Shown here: positions 35,647-55,448 of the stretch, piece by piece
Numbering within the stretch: the first letter of the stretch is position 1
How the letters are laid out: every line of letters begins with the position of its first letter
Assembly (NCBI GenBank): GCA_029582165.1
Contig: CM055877.1
Coordinates: forward strand, 1,165,523-1,229,522
Length of the DNA: 64,000 nt
Direction: 5' to 3'
Origin: Portulaca oleracea
Lineage: Eukaryota; Streptophyta; Magnoliopsida; Caryophyllales; Portulacaceae
Program-made: the position numbers and the translations under genes
The notes under the pieces: model-generated
What the model saw: only the letters and a program-made list of their open reading frames with translations
Told to the model about the DNA's origin: nothing
Database searches by the model: none

Positions 35647-36958
35647 GATTACAATGAGAGCCTCTCTACTTACTTTGGTGGTTTCCTTGCCTTGGTTTTT
35701 TTTACAGTGGTTAAAAAAGTTGGGCCACAATGTTTTTACCCTTGTTGAGGAGGAGAATGAGGATGTGGGTTGTGAAGGAAGAGGAAAAAAAATGCTTTCT
35801 GGGGTTGAAATGTGAAGAATGGTTACAGAAAGAAAGAAAGATTAAGGAGGAAAAAGATGAATCAAGTTGATTTGATTGGGCATTAACAACAACAATCCTG
35901 TGTTCTGGGAGATATGTGACCACATATCCCACTCTTCTGTAACCATACTCTTCTTGTGAAAAAAAAAAAACCAAAACCAATATTTTGAAATCCCGTCTGG
36001 AAGAGAGAAATTTCTTCTTGTGCAATGAATGAAATTATCTTCTTCTGCAATTACTTCATACTCTTGTGCATATTGTCTTACAAATTGATTAAACTTATGT
36101 GATTAATTAAAACAAATGATGGCATTACAATAGCAATAACGGATTAAGAAACAAGATATTAACTAATGTCAAATATATAAGTAATATTTAAAACAAAACT
36201 TTTTCGGATGTACATAAAATCCATCAAAAGTCAAAACATACTATTTCTCCTTTTATAATACGATGAACATTTTCCTTAGATGAGAATAATATGAAACTTT
36301 GAGATATTTTGTGTTAGTAACACGCCACCAAGTCTATAAGGCAGAAACTCGGTTTAATAATAATGTAGAGGGTCAAGCTTAATCCTTATCTTTTTTCACA
36401 AGCATTTTTTTGCATGTTCGACAATACTGCTATACGATGTGGATCACATCATAACTTAAAATTGGGCAGCGTCAATATTTATGTATTAAACAATATAATT
36501 AAATGACAAGGGATTTTGACATAAAAAGTGTCTTTCTATATTAAAGACATATGACAAAGGCTTAATGAACAATTATCGTCCTCCATATTATCATTAAACT
36601 GATTTTCTATCTCATAAACTTGGTGACGTACTACTGAGACAAAATACCATAAAAAAAAAAACTCATATTATTCTTATCCAAAAAAAATTGATCATATTAT
36701 TATTGTGGAATCCCCAAAATTTTATGGAGTATTATTTTGATCCAAATTTCTGAACCCAAAGGAAAAACGAAAAAGAAAACAAAAGAGTGTGAAGTGTCAA
36801 GTGAGGCAGGGGGCTTTGGATAAACTGAACCCCTGCAATTGCAAATGCAGAGATAGGAAGCCATTAACAAGAACAAACGAGCTTTACCATCTTGCGCTCA
36901 TCATCTGCTCCTTCGAAACCCTAATCAGATGAATTCTATCCACCATTAACAGCTTACA
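35647..36958. other. Spacer: SINAT 3' UTR and FTSHI1 upstream region
   Basis: SINAT 3' flank, then AT-rich spacer from 36.05 to 36.75 kb with nothing recognisable, then the FTSHI1 leader. A short upstream ATG at 36929 (ATGAATTCTATCCACCATTAA) precedes the FTSHI1 start and ends before it. Confidence 0.55.
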
Positions 36959-43629
<6,671 letters not shown>

Positions 43630-44262
43630 GATTACGTTTTCTTTAAACTTTACCAGAGTGAAACCGGAAAATTTGGTGGTGATGTATAATGTATAGGATT
43701 GAAGCCTGAAAATTTTGGTTTCTGTTTGGGAGTAGGGTAGGGGAAGAGTTGAAATGTCATTGGAGTACATACAGAAACAGGATGGCTGGGTCAATTTATT
43801 GGATGGTGTATTTTTGGGGAAAATATTATGAAATAAGATTTCATTGAAGTTTTTTTTAGGGTATTTGCCAAAAGAAAATGGACAAAGCAGTGGGTAAAGA
43901 GGGTGTGGGTTGAATATGGGTCTGACCTCTGCCTACCATTTTGTGGGAAAATCATCCTTGGAGTGTTTAGATAAAATTATTATTAAATTTTTCAAGATAG
44001 TTAAAAATGGTACTGACCTTGAAAATCTCGACTAATTATTAATAATCTTTTCAATTTAGTTGAAAATACCCTTTTAAAAATGACATTGTCTATGACTCCT
44101 TAGCCACATTCATGAGTGAATCCGTTGTTTGTTATGCATATTCTCCATCTTATTCTTATCACAAAGACCAATGAATCCAATCGAAAAGTATGAAGATTTA
44201 AGCTACTCAAACGTCATTCTTTTTCAACAATGAGATGTAAATGGTCGTTTGGAGGATTTTTA

Positions 44263-44473
44263 GGCACCGTTCTTTTGTGTGTTGCGTTTGCGTTTCGATA
44301 AGTTGCGTTTGGGTTGCGTTGGATTGCGTTGGGTTGCGGTAAGAAATAATAAAAAGGTGAGGAGAGGTGAATAGTAGATTGTGATAAGTTGTGTTATCTT
44401 GCGTTTGCCATGCGTTAGGTTTTATTGATTTTGCGTTGCGTTTGGGTGCGTTAACGCACAAAAGAACGGTGCC
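44263..44473. mobile_element. Tourist-like MITE, GGCACCGTTC subfamily, copy 1
   Basis: Inverted ends GGCACCGTTCTTTTGTGTGT and the complement of GGCACCGTTCTTTTGTGCGT, flanked on both sides by TTA. Interior of TTGCGTTTGGG motifs. Closely matches the copy at 63105-63307. Confidence 0.88.
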
Positions 44474-45608
44474 TTAATACAACAACCTCCCAAATGAAAC
44501 ACATTTAAGCACGGTATGAAAAATTCAGATGTAGACAGTCTTCCTCCATAAACTAGAATTCATGGAAAGATTGATTCTCAAAAGTTTTAAATATACATTT
44601 CCAAGATGAGGAAGACAATTGTTTGAGATAGTTGCTCCAATAGTTACTTAAATGGCAAGTGATAGTCCAATAAGCAAATGTTGCTAACTTCCTCCTTGTA
44701 AGTTATATAATGTTCCCAAGTCCACAGAACCTGCTCATCACATATAGTGATTAATTTCAAGAAACATATAGACTTTTATTTCAGAATATGCAATAACAGT
44801 ATGTCACTGAACTACAATCTTAAATTTATAATATGACGGTAATACATGTGAGAGCAATACTACTAACGGGTGTTAGGTGATCTAAGCCTTAACAATAATG
44901 ATAGACAATTAACCCCCTCCCGAATCACCCGTTTGCTTTTTCCCACTCACCTACAACTCGAAGGGCTCCATCTCGTCGACCCCATTCCTCTCTCCATCAT
45001 TGTCATGGAGAATGGAGTTGCGCGTACCATTCTGCAATGACTTTTACTCTCTCACCCATTATTCACACTTTATAGTCGTTAAGTGCTCGGATAAAAATGT
45101 CACTAAATTAAGTAAAAGTGATAAAGATGTCATCGGGATTTCGAATATTAACTCTGTACCATGAAATCTGTTAATTAGGATTAAAGTGCCACTTTAGCAA
45201 ATATGATACGTAAATGACCCCTTGTAGTAGGTAAAAAAAACACCCAACAAATGGAAAAACATACATTATAATATCCCAATCCCTTTAATTAGTGACCTAA
45301 CTACTAAAAGACGTCTAAAAACTAACTCCTCCCTCCCTTATTTGGTCCCTGTTCAAGTCCGTCCATTTCAAACCTCCTACTCCCTGATGAACTAACTTTG
45401 GTGAACTGTTCATCTTCCTTCCCCAACTCGTACCCATCAAAACTTGAATTATTTGCAAGTGAAAGGCGAAATTCAACATCAACATCAACATCAAATTTTG
45501 CACCTCCCACAAGTGATTTGAGGTGTAGAAGAACATTGGTAGTGCATTTTTTACTATTTTACTTAGTTTAGTAACATTTTTGTGCGAGCACTCTCCTAGG
45601 GTTTTATA

Positions 45609-45907
45609 CAGTGTTGGCAAAAATTTGGGTCCAGGTAAATTCAGGTTGTATAAATTCGATCAATGTCAGAATTCGAACGAAAAATTCATGTAAGGATCCA
45701 GTTTTAATTCGGGTCGGACCGGGTTAGACAATTCGGACGAAGATAAATTCAGGTCGAAATCGAATTTCGACAATAGAAAAGTGAAGTTTTATGTCTGAAT
45801 ATTCGGTCAATATCAAAATTCAGACAAAAAATCTATATCAAAACCCAGATTTTGCCAGGTCGTACAATTTGGATATTTCGAATCAAACAAAATTTTGTCG
45901 ACTCTAA
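45609..45907. mobile_element. hAT-type MITE family B, copy 3 (inverted)
   Basis: Starts CAGTGTTGGCAAAAATTTGG, ends AAAATTTTGTCGACTCTA; flanks GTTTTATA / ATTTTATA (7 of 8 match). Confidence 0.75.
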
Positions 45908-46402
45908 TTTTATAGTATTAATTTGGGCCACAAATTGAAATTGTCTGAATTATTTGTTGCCCAAATCAAGGCTTTATTTATTTATTTATTTATTTATTTA
46001 TTGATGAAGCCCAAGTGAAGTTTTTTATTTTAGGTAAGAACAATTCACAAAATATTTTACCTAATCGATTATAATGATCAAATTTTATAGTGAAATTTCA
46101 CAAACACTCTCAAAGTTGAGAAACATTTTTAATTTTAGCTTTTTTTTTTTCCTTTGCCTGCCCAAGATTTTCAGTTACACAACTCACAAAACCATCTCCT
46201 CTCTCTCTGCATTTTCCATTGAAGGAACCAAGCTCTAGGGTTCTACCTTATTTCTACCCCTAATTCAATCGCAATCTATCTCCACTGAGACCTAGATTGT
46301 GAAAATCAGTGCCCTAACCCGCTGAAAATCTTTGATTCCTTCAAACATCAAGAAAAATTGGATTGAAATTCAACTGAGAAGTCGAAGTTCGCTAGGGTTT
46401 TC

Positions 46403-46480
46403 ATGTATATTGGAGGTTTCATGTCTGACGAATGGAGGTTACCTTATTATCTTCTTTTTCGTCTCAATCCTTCGTTTTAG
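46403..46480 (+). promoter_or_regulatory. Upstream ORF overlapping the SKIP8 start
   Basis: Two upstream ATGs (46403, 46421) are in the same frame and open a 25-codon reading frame ending TAG at 46478-46480. It overlaps the SKIP8 ATG (46432) in a different frame, so initiation there would bypass the main start. Whether the transcript includes these ATGs is not known from sequence. Confidence 0.5.
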
Positions 46481-49400
46481 CCTTCGCTGCCACCTTCGTA
46501 TGCTGTGTGCTCGCACTTTTTAGCGTTCGATTTTTCTCTACTACATCAAAATCGTCATCGAGAAGTGTGGATTCCAGTACGGGGAGTGGTTCGAAAGTTT
46601 TCAGTGGTTGCTCCTGCAACGGTGCCGTTTCGAACTCCGATTCTACGGTGGCGTTGGCCAACGGCTGCGGCGAAGACATGCCGGGGGTGGTGGCGGAGAA
46701 GCAGACTGGAGCGTCGATGATGGAGCAGTTGGTGCCCGAGATTACGACTCACGCGCTAAGTTATTTGGATTATCCAAGTCTTTGTCGCCTCTCCATGACC
46801 AATTCGTTAATGCGGAAGGCTGCTAATGATGATAATGCCTGGAAAGCTCTATATCATAAGGTATGATTTGAGCGTCCGATCATTGATTTCCAAACATTTC
46901 TGTTCAGTAATTCTTATGTTTTGGTTTGGTTGATGTATTTAGTTTGCATTTCAGTGATTTAGACTGATTTTAGTCTAATTGCTTGATTGTATTTAGTTTG
47001 CATTTCAGTGATTTAGACTGATTTTAGTCTAATTGCTTGATTGTATTTAGTTTGCATTTCAGTGATTTAGACTGATTTTAGTCTGACTGCTGGTGATATT
47101 TACAAGTTGTTTTGTGCTGATGAGGAATGAAATCATGTTGAACTCCTGGATAAGTTCACTAATAGTATGTGAAATGTTGCTTGTTAGCTTAATATTGTTG
47201 GAATTTGGCAATTTATCACCATAGAATTTAGGAATGTGGTTGTGAGGGTTGAATATTCCATTTTTTCACGCCGTTGTTATTTTGGTCTGATTTGAAAGTG
47301 TCCTTATGTAGTTTCATTTTAGAGAGTCTGGTTTTTGGATTTATTCCTCAGTCATAAATAAAGATCCATGGAACTTGTGTGATATTATGAAAAAAGCTGG
47401 GTTGATGCAGTTCCTAATAAGGGCTGTTAGGTGTGAGTTTGGTCTTAGTTAGGATGCTGTCAAGCGCCAAACTACTCTTTTAGTGAGGAACAGATGTTAG
47501 TGAGGAACAGAATAGTACAAGTTTGGCTGTATCATTAATTCGGTCTTACGATTATAACCTTTGGTGAAACCATGTCTTCACTCTTGAAGCATTGGTATTC
47601 ACTCTGAGGTATCCCGTGTGCATCACTTGGGGCGTATATTGGGAGTTAGTATTGGCAACTTGGGTCACTTGTCAGGCTCCAAACATGTGTAGTAGAAGTT
47701 ATGGAGAGAGGGATAAGGGGTGCTAGCTTTGGCTGTTGGTTGAACTTGTTTCATACGCACTATGACACATATGTCCATGTGGCTTACATCAGTTGGTAGT
47801 TGAATTCCTGAGTTTGTATATATGGTGATGCTTGCTCCCTTTGCTAACGTTGCATTATTATTTCGGGGGTGTCTCCCCCTTTGTCTTTTGTGTATAGGAT
47901 CTTCATAGAATCGACATCTGGAAAACTGAAAGAACAAAAAGTGGACTTGTTTCTGATTTTGTCAAATGGAAACTCTGTTTCTGCATTACATATCTGCTTT
48001 TATTGGATTCTTCAGATGGAAACCTAAGCCTGTTCAGTTGGCTTTGTTTTAGCATGGTATCTTTAGGTGTAGATTTTTCTTTTAAGGCAGTACTATTGTA
48101 TACTTGTCATAATTCGTTTACTTCCATTGGCCTAGACAATGTTCAAACTAGGTTCATTACATAAACAAGACAATTTAAAGTGGAAAGGGGTTTGGTTATG
48201 TCTTTCAATCTACTATTATTGTGTTTCTTTATATGGTTAATTGGTTTTTCTTCTATTGTTGGCCTACATTGCCCCCTTTTCTTTTTACTGTCTATCCTTG
48301 GTCATTTTAGATGTGTGTGGGCTGCTATAAGTTAGTTGACCACAGCTACAAATTTTTCCGCATCATATCAAGTTGCTTGTTTATCCTAAAGACGCGCACA
48401 TGATTTGTCACAAGTTGAATGTAGCAATGGATAGTTAATACGTAAGCCTCACAAACAAACAACAGTTGGCATTGAGCTCATGCAACCTTTTTCCATTATT
48501 TTGTCATGAGAACCATTTTTCTTGGGGATGAGTTGAGCAGCAAGTCATTTGTGGCTTTCTTCTTTGAAATGATTTCTTTTTCTGTCCGTATTCTGGAAAT
48601 TTGTGGCCATTGTGGATGAGATAACCGTGTGTGTTCCTTGTGTAAAGATGGATTTGATTTTTACTGTGTTTGGTTGAAGATGCTAATTTCATTGGAAAAA
48701 TGTTTGAAATGTCCAAACTAACCCATATTTATAATTGTTAGGAGTTGTTATAGTACATGTATTTTAGAAACTTCCACACATTGGATTCCATCCTATGATC
48801 GTTGTAAAATTGTGGGCCCCACGTAAAATCTGTCCCATCGACAAATGACAACCAAACATGGGGAAAATTAGTCAACTTGGGAAGGTTGGCCAGTCTCCCT
48901 AGGGTTTTCATGCAACCAAAGTACCAAACACACTCTTATTTATTTATTCTTGGGAGAGGGGTGGTTCATGGAAATCCTTGATAGATATTATAGAATAAGT
49001 TGCATTGGTTAATGCTATGGCTGTTTCAATACCATATGCAATTTTTTGGAATATTTGTAGAGAAAGGAACTCTAGAGTTTTTGAGGGAGTTGAAACTCCT
49101 TTTAGCGCGTGGAAGACTATTTCATCAAGTCACTCTTCTTTTGGGTTAATGGGAAGTTAAGCTCTTCCTCTTTTGTGGATGCTTTGTATTTTGGCAGTGC
49201 ATACCATAAATTTGTAGGATGCTGGCTAAGCATCTCATCTTTTCATCTTATATTTTTCCTTTGAAAAGAAAAAACGAGCCTGGGCAAACTTGGAGCACAT
49301 GCACATCTTCTCCCAACTAGTTTGGGGATGAGAAATACCTGACTTGATATTGGTGAATCTAATCTAATGTTCTCCCCCCTTTCCTGCTAGTCATTTTCCC

Positions 49401-50954
49401 CTATAAAGTTGAACTTGAGTTCAATGACCTCTCTTCCCCTTCCCTTCCTCTCACCAGTGTGTGCAAGTGACTGTAGCAGTTGAGCATCAGTTGAGCCCTG
49501 TAGTAACTATTCTGAATCTGGATATCTGAAAGAAACATATTTGGAAGTTTTTAAGATGGGCTAGATGTTCAATTCCGTTCCTACGTGTACATTTTGGCTA
49601 TTCCAAGTGAGTATTCTGATATTCTGATGTTTGCTTGATTGAGTTACTTTGCTTGTTTGTTTTAGGATTTTACTTTGGAACAAGATAGTGTCAGACCAGC
49701 CAATGGATGGAAAGCTTATTATGCAGCTACAAGAGCAATTGTGAATATTAATGCAGAATTTTTTAACATTATTAGGGAACGATCGCTTCCTGCAATGAGT
49801 CGATTCTGGCTTAACGCAGACTACGTGAAGTGTATTCATGTTTCAGGGGAACTTTTTTCAGGGTATGATATCTCATTTTGGTGCTGCATTATACAGTTGC
49901 ATGTTTACGTAGATATTTTCTGTTTCTTTTCAGATAAAGTGCTAGTGTAGCACCCTTTTTGTATAGACACATCTGTCCTTGTGCTTCTGAATAGCTTTCA
50001 TTTCTGCACCTGAACCTACTGTTTCACAGGTCTTGCTTGACTTTAATTGTGAGTAGATGACTGAAAACTAAGATATGTTTCAAGATCTGGAATGCGTTAA
50101 GTGCTCCAAAATAGAATTAAACTGTTACACTATCATTGGTACAATTTCTTGCTACTGCTGCTGGGTGAGGTCGATTTCTCATTGCCTATTGCTTTGGTTG
50201 CTCTAGTGACACATAGATGACCTTTTAAGCAACATTTGCAATACATTCTGAAAGGAGTGTGTACTGGGGGAAGGGGATCTAGTTGCCTTCATTTGTTGTC
50301 CAATTCATACAGTCCCTGGGGACATGCTAGGGATCTTGTTTTACCCAGCTGACTTTGTCGATTTGTTTGCCAATTAAAGAAGCCTGTACCTCACAAGTAT
50401 TTTCATCACAAATCTTATCGAGCCTTGGTCTTCATTGCTAATTGGGCAGATGGTGAAATTGAAGGCTTTTACCTTTTAGAATTCGCCTGAGAAAAAACTA
50501 TTTGCTCTCTAGCATATGTAGATTCTGCTTATATAGTGTGTATGTGAAAAGTGTTATCACGGTGCTTTACTTATTTTGGTTTCTTTAATTTACAAAGCTT
50601 TGTGGGCATACTAAACTCTGGTTGGATGTTGAATTCTGTGGTGTAATTCTTACTTCTGATAGCTTATGAGATATACCCCGATTTGTCTTCTTTGCCACCA
50701 GATACAATGCAGTTATGGAAAGCTGGCAGATTGCATTCAACTGGGAGCAACAACCGGGCGCCTTCCAGGTTCATGATGTGCGAGCTAGGGTTCTGACCGA
50801 CATGGCTTGGGTCACCATGAAAACCTATGTGGCCATGGACGCTGGGCCGTACAACGTGACCAACGTGTTTGAGTGCCATGACGGAAGGTGGTATATGGTC
50901 CATCATCACTGCTCGGAGATGCTGGTCGATGGAGATGTTGGTCAGCATGCGTAA
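46432..50954 (+). CDS. SKIP8: F-box protein SKIP8 (F-box plus SnoaL-like domain)
   Basis: Three exons, 46432-46860, 49666-49862 and 50702-50954; total 879 nt, 292 aa. A hydrophobic segment at about residues 13-34 suggests an N-terminal membrane anchor or signal, followed by a Ser/Gly-rich linker (38-95). The F-box is at about 97-142 (LVPEITTHALSYLDYPSLCR... AWKALYHK), and should bind ASK1/SKP1 in an SCF ubiquitin ligase. The C-terminal part (WQIAFNWEQQPGAFQVHDVR... WYMVHHHCS) has the cone-like NTF2/SnoaL fold known for SKIP8. Intron 1 is 2.8 kb and holds a 54-bp tandem repeat and a MITE-like element. Neighbour of the RING/PHD gene in Arabidopsis as I recall. Confidence 0.92.
46934..47095. repeat. 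54-bp tandem repeat, three units
   Basis: The unit TGTATTTAGTTTGCATTTCA... repeats three times with period 54; only the end of the third unit diverges. In SKIP8 intron 1. Confidence 0.95.
48664..48935. mobile_element. Probable MITE with GTGTTTGGT ends
   Basis: Left end CTGTGTTTGGTTGAAGATGC and right end GCAACCAAAGTACCAAACACAC are imperfect inverted repeats. In SKIP8 intron 1. No clear target duplication. Confidence 0.45.
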
Positions 50955-52269
50955 GGGAAGCTGGAAGTCAAGATAATAACTATGAATGAATATAGTAGCA
51001 TGCAAACTGGGAAACAAAAAAGTACAGCATTATTGTCTTCTAGGGAGAAATTGAGCTGGAAAAAAGTATTGTCCGTGGCTCCAAAAATCCAATCCATTTG
51101 AATGAATATCTTGTATTTACAACCTCAGTTTTGGTGCCTTGTTCTGCGAAAGGGCGTTCTCTTGAAATGCATCTTCTTCGTCCTCCTCACCTGTGGTTGA
51201 TTCTCCGTTTCCTGATTCTCGGGTTTACTTGTTTGATTTGTTGAGAGCATCAAAGCTGGCTGTTGTGTAAATGAAACAGTTGCTCTTATAACCCAGATGA
51301 TTTTTACTGTTGTGCAGTACATGCTTGCCGTGAAACTGAATTGAGGTATCAGCCTCTCAGGTATCACTATCAGCAAGGCGACATTGTTGCAGTAGTGTAT
51401 GCTATAAATCAGCTGTGTTGTCTTCAGTCATGGAAAGATTATTGTTGTGTTGTCCAAAGTTGTTAGAATCGGGATCCTAGCTAGGATCCATGGGTTGGTT
51501 AGGATCGGAATTAACCCACGTAGGATAATGGATCGGAATGTAGATAGTAAAATTACATTGAGGATTTTGAATCATAAAATCATAGATTAGGATCGGGATT
51601 TTTAATAACTATGGTGTTGTCTCGACATATGGTACAAAAGATTAAAGACTATACCCATTGTCTCGAGGACTATCCTAAACATCCCAGTATAGTGGAAGAT
51701 GAACATATTTTCTACATGATAACAAGAAACTGATACTCCCTCCGCCATTGATGACAACTTTTGATCCATGTAATACATTCTGACTACTGTTGATTGACAT
51801 AATGCAGTTTGACCCGTAAAACAATTCTTTATATGACTCGAAGTCTGAACCGAGCTTTGTGTATTAACTTTAACTTGTCTTGCTGCTAGAACTTTTAGTA
51901 TATGATCGAAAGTAGGGAGGATGTAGGCTGGCATCATAATTAACATGTAGCAATAGTACATAAACATTGCCCCTTACCAAATACATACAATTTATTTTCT
52001 ACATTACATGGGATTTTCGTACCCAAAATTAAAAACAAGATAGGGCACCAAGTCACTGCTGAACAGGGACCAGCTGCAGTACATTTCCTAAGGCACTACA
52101 TGCTCTACTGCTACAAAGTCCACAAAGGAAAATAAAGCAACCAGAAAAAGCATTAAAACTTGCTTAAAACCCGATAGCATAGAGGACGAGTCTGGTATTT
52201 TCGACACTGGTCTCGTTCATGCATCCTGATTTACCTACAAGCATCACTGGATGAACAAACATCTCTGGT
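50955..52269. other. Spacer between convergent SKIP8 and KELP
   Basis: 3' flanks of both genes and one family A MITE (51455-51613). No further gene seen. Confidence 0.6.
51455..51613. mobile_element. hAT-type MITE family A, copy 3 (inverted)
   Basis: Starts CAAAGTTGTTAGAATCGGGA, ends TTTTTAATAACTATG; flanked by perfect 8-bp repeats GTGTTGTC. The interior is the reverse complement of copies 1 and 2. Confidence 0.88.
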
Positions 52270-55200
52270 CTACCTTCCTTCAAGTTTATGGATTGCTTTC
52301 TCGATTGCGGGCACATTCTTCTTGAAGGTCGCCCACTGGTCTGCTGTTAAGCTAATCCCTGCAAGCCGCATAAAGATTCGATAAATTGCGAGGGGAAAAA
52401 AAAAATCCCTTCCAGTAAGCAGTAAGCACCAACATTTGTACATTCCAAGAAGCATCTCAGTTATAACTTACAAGCAATATTTTAGGCTCTTGACAAAAAA
52501 AAATGGAACATTGCTTGTCACCGTGACACTAGTTCTTTTGGAGTATTAGAATCAAGCACAAAGCAAATAGGATGATGTAGATGGAATCAGGCACAAAGCA
52601 CAAAGCAAATAGGGATAGGATGATGTAAATGAAACCTCTTGAGAAGAATATTTCGAGCATCCCAAAGAGGTCTCAGAGTCAGAGGTACAATGGCAAGGAG
52701 CGGAAGGCCTCAAAGCGAGCGCTGAAAACCTATGCCATCATCATTTTGGCAAAAGAAGAAGTGCAACAGCTTACAATAGGAAACTTGGCATTCCCGATGA
52801 CCACTCAGGAACGTTGATGTAGATATGAGAACATGCTTGAACAATTAACATATAGCTAACGTCAGATAAGATTGTTCATGATGTCATTAACCATTTCAGA
52901 GATACAGGGCCAGGACTGCCAGGTAATCAAAGGGCATCACCATGAAAGTACCACAGAAAAAGTTGTTAACTTATGGCCCCTAAAACCTCGCAATGAGTCT
53001 CAGTTCCTACTGGGTACAAGGTTTTTGAGCTCAAGAATGAGAATACCTTATATGATTAGTACCTTCAACCCAAATCTCACCCGGATGATATAACTATCTC
53101 ATTTCGTATGGGTTTCGATAAATTCTCCCACCCCTCTTGTTAACAAAAGCAACACACCCCTTGAGGCGTTGTCCCTGACCTATATTGAACTCATCTCTGT
53201 TGAACCAAACAATTTGGACCAGTTTTCATATCCAAAAACTCCACTCTGAATCATTCTTCCATTAGGGTCGTACTAGATTCTTGTTCAATTACAGACTGGG
53301 GTGAATAGGGTCCAGTGAACTCCTGAGCTAGTAATTATAGGAAATCAGGTGCTCCGACACAAGCATGACCAATGCTACCCTGCCAGTGATAAGGCTACGT
53401 ACATAAAGATTTCCAAGCACCACAATTTGACAAGATCCACACTCCTATCATAACTGTTGAAAAAATTAAAACTTTAAAAAATCATAGAAAAAATGTCTAT
53501 CATATTTTAAAGATAGTTATCAACTATTGTAGTACTATGTTTTGTCTTTCCTTAATCCCTCCTTACTCTTCTTCCACTCCAGGAAACATTGACACAAATA
53601 TAATACCTACTCTCACTAGAAAGGAAAAACCCTAAATTACCTACCTCATCTTTCTCTTATTAACTCCTATTTACCTTCTCTTACAATCTCCCGCACTAAC
53701 GTTGGCTCCTAGGATTCACATGTGATATGAAAAATGAAGTGACAGAAAAATACCCAGAGTAAGCAGAGTTCCACACAATACAATAGCCCAAGCCTAACAC
53801 TTTAGTTATAAGGAAATTTCAAACCTGTAAGTAGTGGAAGTCATCATAAGACAAGCAATACTCATGATCATACACATAAATGGGTTCATGACATGATTGA
53901 CTATCAGTTTACTCACATATACAAAGCCAAGCACATGCTCATTGAAAGCCTGCATCACATTCCAGAATTCCAAAAAAGGAAACATGGGTTGCTTCATTTC
54001 AGCCAGCCATCTCATAAATGTTGGAAGTGGAGAAGGCACTTTTCGGTATCCCACATAGAAAACAAACAAGAGCTCAAGGTTGGAAGTGGAGAAGGCACTT
54101 TTCGGTATCCCACATAGAAAACAAACAAGAGCTCAAGCCTACTGCACTTAAAGTACAAACAGCATAAACAGGCAGTATCGATATAAATACCTTTAGAGGT
54201 AGGCAGAAATTTCCCATCTTTCTTGTAGTATTCCCTTATTGATACTAACGTCCTGCCTCAGAAATCCTGGAGTGTCACCCTTCTCTTATCCGACAACTGC
54301 CCAACCGTCAAATAAGAACAAAACAATAAGTCATCATTTAACAAAGAAAATAACAAGTTCAAATTTCAGTTCAGAGTAGCCATTGCTTCTAAATGGAACA
54401 CCGACAACAAATGGGCAATTGCTTCCATAGCAAGCTTGAAGACAAATCAGTCATCAAAGTATTGACAAAGATGAGTAATTTAATCAAAATAAGCTACAAG
54501 AAAGGAACTTAAACAAACAAAGAAAACTCTAAACTATTCTAAGAAATTTGGTAGTGCAATTGAAAGTATAGTAAAGCCTGTACATCAACAAACAGTGATC
54601 AATGCAGATTGTTGACCCTATTAAAAGAAAGAGAACAGAATAGATATACATCAATTCTGTAAAAAAGAATTTTTCCAGTGTAACATAGGAAACAATTCGT
54701 AAATTCAATTTAATATACTAAAAAGATACCGGTTTTGGGTTTGATTTCCATACATAACAGACAAATAAAAACGTTTCTCAACATTTTATTCCGTCCATTT
54801 ACTCTTTGCACACTGAATTAAGCCTAGACGACATCAATTTCACCATACATCAAGCAGCAATTCAACCAATTTGCCAAAAATTAAAGAAAATCAGATAATC
54901 AGCTCACAGATTGAGTTCTATTTCAGGTAAACATCATCAAAAGCATAAACAAATAAACACTGAATCCAGCACAGACAACGAGACAACATCGAATTCACTG
55001 AACACGGAACCAAAGCAATTAAGCACTACTCTCAAAAACAAGGCTCAACTCAACACTAAATTAGGTTTAATTAACTAACTAACAAAGTCGGAAATCAAAG
55101 CAAGAAGGAAGGAACACAGACTTTACAGAGGATGAGATCGCCTTCTTCATCGTACTCTTTACCATCCGCATTCCTCTCTTCTTCTTCTTCTTCCTCCTCC

Positions 55201-55448
55201 TCTTCTACCTCCTGCTGCTGCTCATCTTCTCCAATGGCGTCGTTTTGCTGCTGAGCTTGCTGTTGCTCCTGGAGGAAAGCCTCGACGACCTTACGAACGA
55301 GCTTCTTGCGAGAGGGCTCGGAGAGATCGACGCCGAGGTTATCGGCGGCTTGCTTTCGGACTTTGTACTCCGTCATCTCCTGCATGTCGGAGTTCCGCAG
55401 AATCTCCAGCACCGTCTCTGAGATTTTGTCCTCCATTGCTGCATCCAT
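52270..55448 (-). CDS. KELP-type transcriptional coactivator (DEK_C + PC4), with an in-frame stop
   Basis: Three exons on the minus strand, 55122-55448, 54191-54296 and 52270-52358; 522 nt, 173 aa if the internal stop is ignored. N-terminal DEK_C-type helical domain (about 1-60, KISETVLEILRNSDMQEMTE), then a Gln-rich and acidic linker with a run of 11 Glu, then the PC4 single-stranded DNA-binding and dimerisation domain (LSDKRRVTLQDF... TLVSIREYYKKDGKFLP... ISLTADQWATFKKNVPAIEKA). KELP binds ssDNA and modulates RNA polymerase II transcription. In exon 2 the codon after QDF is TGA (54260-54258) where the family has Arg-Gly; CGA to TGA would explain it. Truncation there removes most of the PC4 domain. 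Both splice phases agree with the family. Intron 1 holds a 59-bp duplication. Confidence 0.87.
54020..54137. repeat. 59-bp tandem duplication in KELP intron 1
   Basis: The unit GTTGGAAGTGGAGAAGGCAC... occurs twice, head to tail, perfectly, about 170 bp before the next minus-strand donor region. Confidence 0.93.

Larger units (their letters stand above)
43630..46431. other. Spacer between FTSHI1 and SKIP8
   Basis: Holds the FTSHI1 3' flank, two MITEs (44263-44473 and 45609-45907), a (TTAT)n run near 45970-46003 and the SKIP8 leader. No coding sequence is recognisable. Confidence 0.65.

Noticed and set aside
51734..51922. A Stowaway MITE beginning TACTCCCTCCGCC
   Set aside because: The left end fits but the proposed right end (AGTAGGGAGGATGTA) does not match as an inverted repeat with TA flanks.
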